Below, in pieces: positions 61,380-64,000 of a stretch of 64,000 nucleotides of DNA (position 1 is its first letter; every line of letters begins with the position of its first letter). Source of the DNA: an uncultured Eubacterium sp. (GTDB lineage Bacteria; Bacillota; Clostridia; Lachnospirales; Lachnospiraceae); contig CAPAOV010000006.1 of assembly GCA_948579355.1 (NCBI GenBank), forward strand, positions 62,001-126,000, given 5' to 3'. The position numbers and the translations under genes were made by a program. Under the pieces are notes generated by a model, which worked only from the letters and a program-made list of their open reading frames with translations, did not search any database and was not told where the DNA came from.

Positions 61380-61547
61380 TTGTAAATTAAAGGAGAAGCC
61401 TAATTAGTGGTATATCAGCCTGTCGGATGAGTTCTTTGGCGGGTAGAAGAGGCGAAAGATAATGCCTTTGTTGCGATAGCAGGTCATGGGTATTGGTAGG
61501 CAGATTTCACTTTTATAAAAAGAAGTTGCTAAATGCGCTTCTTTTTG
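61380..61547 (+). ncRNA. possible short untranslated transcript ending in a terminator
   Basis: The 430-nt stretch before the gene at 61641 has no ORF of note. AAAAGAAG pairs with CTTCTTTT at 61518-61546 and is followed by T, a terminator with no coding region in front of it. The sequence from about 61380 has AAAGGAG and a few short frames, the longest about 11 codons after ATG 61428. A small RNA or a degraded gene are both possible. Confidence 0.25.
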
Positions 61548-61640
61548 ATATGCTTGAATTAACAAAAGTTGTTAAGGTGGCTAAATTAAAGGTACTGCTA
61601 AATGAAAAAAATTATATCATACTACTGAGGAGGAGATAAT

Positions 61641-62273
61641 TTGGCTAATATAGATAACGTAGTAATCGGAGAGAATCGCATAAAGTATTATGACGAAGTA
61701 TTAAAAATATCAAATATTTCAAGAACATGGATTTTTAAATTTCAAAACATCCAAAAGCAAAAATTTGAAGAACAAAAATTAGCTTATAAAAATGCTAAAA
61801 CTCAGTATGAGGTACGTGAAACTCAAAGAAGGAAAGAATCCATAAGAAATATTCTCATTGGTGCTGTTTTTTCTTTACTTTTTTCCATGTTGGTTTTTTC
61901 ACTTAGATTAGGTGGTATAGGACTTTTGTGTTTATGCATTGCAGGCATTTTTTGTTATGCGGCTTTTCGGGAATACAAAAAAGAAATTATTTATCCGTAT
62001 CAACCGCCTACAGAAAGAATGTTTCCCGATAAATTTGGTCTTGGTATAGAAATGAATTCTGGTTATAAAACTATATTTACTGCCATAGGTGATGATGGAG
62101 TGACGGCACTTAGAAAATTGCAAAACGATATTGAAGATGCTGATGTACATAAGGGTATAATCTATTTTAACATGAATGATTATAATATAAGTGTTGAGAA
62201 TAATGATGGTGTTATCAATACTGGAGATTTTGCAAATAATATATATCAAAAGGAGAGGCAAGATAATTTATGA
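61641..62273 (+). CDS. unrecognised two-helix membrane protein of a two-gene module
   Basis: A 210-aa protein. An N-terminal segment (IGENRIKYYDEVLKISNIS) that resembles small beta-rich membrane-associated domains such as DUF6232, a charged helical stretch (about 38-72), two membrane helices (about 73-90 and 93-110), and a cytoplasmic C-terminal domain ending in NNDGVINTGD. The start is TTG 61641 after GAGGAGGAG. It overlaps the next gene by 4 nt. Low GC and long A-rich stretches unlike the core genes suggest acquired DNA. Function unknown; accessory or defence-related is a guess from context. Confidence 0.6.
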   Translation: MANIDNVVIGENRIKYYDEVLKISNISRTWIFKFQNIQKQKFEEQKLAYKNAKTQYEVRETQRRKESIRNILIGAVFSLLFSMLVFSLRLGGIGLLCLCIAGIFCYAAFREYKKEIIYPYQPPTERMFPDKFGLGIEMNSGYKTIFTAIGDDGVTALRKLQNDIEDADVHKGIIYFNMNDYNISVENNDGVINTGDFANNIYQKERQDNL

Positions 62274-62593
62274 GTAACACGATTAATGTGAACAGAAACG
62301 ATGGCATAATTAATACAGGTCATGACAGTGTCAATCAAATTCATAATGCAAATAAAGAAGCTCAAAAGACAGATGATATAAACTGGGAAACTCTTAAAAA
62401 GGAAATTAGCATTTTAAAATCACAATCTGATTTGCCTGTCAAAAAGTTTGCTTATGAAGCAGAAGTGCCGGCAGAAAAGGAAGATAAACAGGGAATTCTC
62501 AATGTATTGGCAAAATGGATTCCGTGTATAGCAGATTTGATATCATCATCGTACTACATTATTGAAATTGCAAAAAACTTTAGTATTGAGTAA
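62270..62593 (+). CDS. unrecognised small protein of a two-gene module
   Basis: A 107-aa protein. It begins with VNRNDGIINTGHDSVNQI, which mirrors the NNDGVINTGD motif at the end of the upstream protein. A charged middle region follows and the C-terminus (about 80-105) is a hydrophobic, possibly membrane-associated helix (WIPCIADLISSSYYIIEIA). ATG 62270 overlaps the stop of the upstream gene (ATGA) and AAAGGAG precedes it, so the two are translationally coupled. The shared motif suggests that both bind the same partner or each other. Confidence 0.6.
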   Translation: MSNTINVNRNDGIINTGHDSVNQIHNANKEAQKTDDINWETLKKEISILKSQSDLPVKKFAYEAEVPAEKEDKQGILNVLAKWIPCIADLISSSYYIIEIAKNFSIE

Positions 62594-62662
62594 TGGATTG
62601 GATTTACAAATAGTCAACATACAATGAAAGTTCTAAAGTGGTGGGAATTTTATTCTGCTACC

Positions 62663-62720
62663 AATTAGATTAGTATAATAAACTGCCCCGAAGTATCGTT
62701 TGGTACGAGGGGCGGTTTTT
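62663..62720 (+). terminator. terminator element, copy 3
   Basis: AACTGCCCC/GGGGCGGTT hairpin with T-tract. Like copy 1 it begins with AATTAGATTAGTATAAT. It ends the unrecognised two-gene module. Confidence 0.8.
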
Positions 62721-62751
62721 AACATATTTGCAATTGAGTTATTGATTAAAG

Positions 62752-62919
62752 TTATTTCTTCTCCCAATAAGTCCATCCAATACAACGTTGAAAGCCAATA
62801 GCGGCACAAAAGGGGCGCCGCCTCCGGTCACTTTTTAGTATTTTAATTCCTATATTCTTCGAACTCAATGTAGCAAATTCAATTATCCAACCATTAGTTT
62901 CAAAAATATTAACTAAGTC
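62752..62919 (-). pseudogene. degraded C-terminal gene fragment, identity unknown
   Basis: On the minus strand, 55 codons stay open and end in TAA (62754-62752). The peptide contains IFETNGWIIEFATLSSKN and ends AIGFQRCIGWTYWEKK, which looks like real protein. An in-frame TGA lies immediately upstream and no start codon or ribosome-binding site exists. The remaining bases of the 400-nt stretch to 63001 are AT-rich with no further features apparent. Confidence 0.35.
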
Positions 62920-63001
62920 TCAATTGTGTGTGATGAGAAGTTATGTTATTTTTTTAGTATAAGGCGCCTTAATATATAATTATAGAAAGGAATGGTTAAG
63001 T

Positions 63002-63790
63002 ATGATAATAGGAAATAATATAAAAAGAATCCGTCAGAACAAGGGAGTTACACAGGAGCAATTGGGCGATATTATAGGGGTCACAGGTCAGGCGATTAGT
63101 AAATGGGAGAATGGTTCAGCGCTTCCGGATATTCAGGTGTTACCAAAACTTGCAGACTATTTTGGAATTAGTATTGATGAGTTGATGGGATATAAACTGA
63201 ATGCACTAACTTATAAAGAGCAGTTTGTAAAATTTATGGTAGGCAATGGAATTTTGCAGATAGGCGAATTTGATTTGCAAGATGGGCAAAAGAAAAACTA
63301 TTATTTGAATTCCGAAAAGTTTACAACGAATGCTCAAATAGCAAAGATAGGTGAATACTTTGCGGACTGTATCCGGGAAAATGGTGTTCCGTATGATGTG
63401 ATTGTGGGGCTTGCATATCACGGAATTGCATTTTCTACAGCAACGTCATGTGCATTATTTCAGAAATATGGTGTGACAACAGATTTCTGTTTTGACAGAA
63501 AGGTGCCGGATAGCCGAGGACGGAAGATATGTGGGCATACATTGAAGGACGGCGATAAAGTCATTATTGTCGATGATTTGATTGGCACAGGAAAAACGCT
63601 ATGTGAACGAATTGAACGCTTGAAAAATGAGGCTGATATTGAGGTGGTTGCAGTAATTGTGATAGCAAATCTAACAAATGAAGAGGCAGCGCAAAAGGGC
63701 CTGGGAACAAAGATGGTGGAGGAACGATACGGAGCAAAGGTACATTCCATCATTACGGATAAGGACATCCGTGATTACTTGAATTATTAG
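63002..63790 (+). CDS. XRE helix-turn-helix fused to orotate phosphoribosyltransferase-like domain
   Basis: A 262-aa protein. Residues 1-65 are an XRE-type HTH (IRQNKGVTQEQLGDIIGVTG, QAISKWENG). Residues about 75-262 read as an OPRT-like phosphoribosyltransferase with FMVGNGILQIGEF at the start and the PRPP loop VIIVDDLIGTGKT near 195. Free-standing PyrE makes OMP from orotate; fused to an HTH it may sense PRPP or nucleobases, as PurR does in Bacillus. ATG 63002 follows GAAAGGA. It stands alone, next to another HTH gene. Confidence 0.85.
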   Translation: MIIGNNIKRIRQNKGVTQEQLGDIIGVTGQAISKWENGSALPDIQVLPKLADYFGISIDELMGYKLNALTYKEQFVKFMVGNGILQIGEFDLQDGQKKNYYLNSEKFTTNAQIAKIGEYFADCIRENGVPYDVIVGLAYHGIAFSTATSCALFQKYGVTTDFCFDRKVPDSRGRKICGHTLKDGDKVIIVDDLIGTGKTLCERIERLKNEADIEVVAVIVIANLTNEEAAQKGLGTKMVEERYGAKVHSIITDKDIRDYLNY

Positions 63791-63883
63791 GGCACCCTCC
63801 GGTTGCAAAAATTCCAATTAAACTTGGTAGACGAAAGTAAAATTCCTGCTTATAATTAAGAAAAACACCTGAAGGAGGAGAAA

Positions 63884-64000
63884 ATGGGATTAGGCGGCAG
63901 AATTCAAAAACTTAGAATCGATAATGGTTTGACACAGGAGCAGTTAGCAGAGATGCTTTCTGTATCAAGGCAATCTGTTTCAAAATGGGAGATGGACCAG
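63884..64000 (+). CDS. XRE-family helix-turn-helix protein, N-terminal part
   Basis: The frame starts at ATG 63884 after GGAGGAG and runs off the window. The 39 visible residues (RIQKLRIDNGLTQEQLAEML, VSRQSVSKWE) are a standard XRE HTH. What follows is unknown. Confidence 0.8.
   Translation, partial: MGLGGRIQKLRIDNGLTQEQLAEMLSVSRQSVSKWEMDQ

Overview
The window looks like chromosome of an endospore-forming, anaerobic, gut-type Clostridium relative, most likely family Lachnospiraceae (Bacillota). This is an inference from gene content: the forespore operon spoIIAA-spoIIAB-sigF followed by spoVA genes, the [FeFe]-hydrogenase maturase HydG, pyruvate phosphate dikinase, a presequence-protease-like M16C peptidase, era-yqzL-recO, several Rpn/PD-(D/E)XK proteins, and secreted proteins with lysine-rich Ig-like domains and Pro/Thr linkers. 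No rRNA, tRNA, CRISPR array or complete insertion sequence was recognised.

Layout. 1-5.0 kb: end of a secreted fibronectin-type protein, an SGNH hydrolase, tgt, yajC and a MIF-like tautomerase. 5.0-7.4 kb (minus strand): a Fic remnant and a secreted SGNH hydrolase. 7.6-14.2 kb: galK, galE, an FGGY sugar kinase, valS. 14.3-21.7 kb: a zinc-ribbon/TPR membrane protein, then the forespore block spoIIAA-spoIIAB-sigF-(51-aa ORF)-spoVAA-spoVAB-spoVAC. A ZIP metal transporter follows, then spoVAD-spoVAE behind their own sigma-G-type promoter. 21.7-22.2 kb: a gene-free, roughly 460-bp palindrome with a forked tip. 22.5-25.0 kb: a secreted protein with two tandem DUF6273-like domains and BspA-type leucine-rich repeats. 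25.2-27.1 kb: tandem Rpn-type nuclease genes, the second broken. 27.2-36.4 kb: an AI-2E-type permease, three HlyD-like adaptor lipoproteins, a FtsX/MacB-like permease and two ATPases. 36.4-42.4 kb: a polysaccharide deacetylase, hydG and two overlapping MutS-like ATPases. 42.5-49.1 kb: paaK and cspA (minus strand), an M16C peptidase, era, yqzL, recO. 49.3-57.6 kb: LytTR/LiaF-like pair, a secreted protein, an ECF sigma/RsgI-like anti-sigma pair, glyS, a membrane-anchored C39-like peptidase, a lipoprotein, degV (minus strand). 57.7-60.5 kb: ppdK. 60.5-64.0 kb: an accessory strip in which a near-identical terminator element occurs three times, bounding a DUF4258/YgiT toxin-antitoxin pair and an unrecognised two-gene membrane module; then an HTH-phosphoribosyltransferase fusion and the start of another HTH gene.

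The most interesting signal is in the 22.5-25.0 kb surface protein. Its two repeats differ mainly at silent third positions over most of their length. In one C-terminal segment they instead differ in the first and second bases of codons ending in C or T, with the third base kept. Adenine-specific mutagenesis from an AAY-rich template by a diversity-generating retroelement (DGR) leaves exactly this footprint. Both copies end in an identical block with a 6-bp stem and 4-nt loop. No reverse transcriptase or template repeat lies in the window, so the system would have to act from elsewhere or be a relic. Other points worth a second look are the giant palindrome, the repeat-bounded modules after ppdK, the MutS-like pair with an altered Walker B motif beside hydG, and the AbrB-like domain fused to an ABC ATPase.
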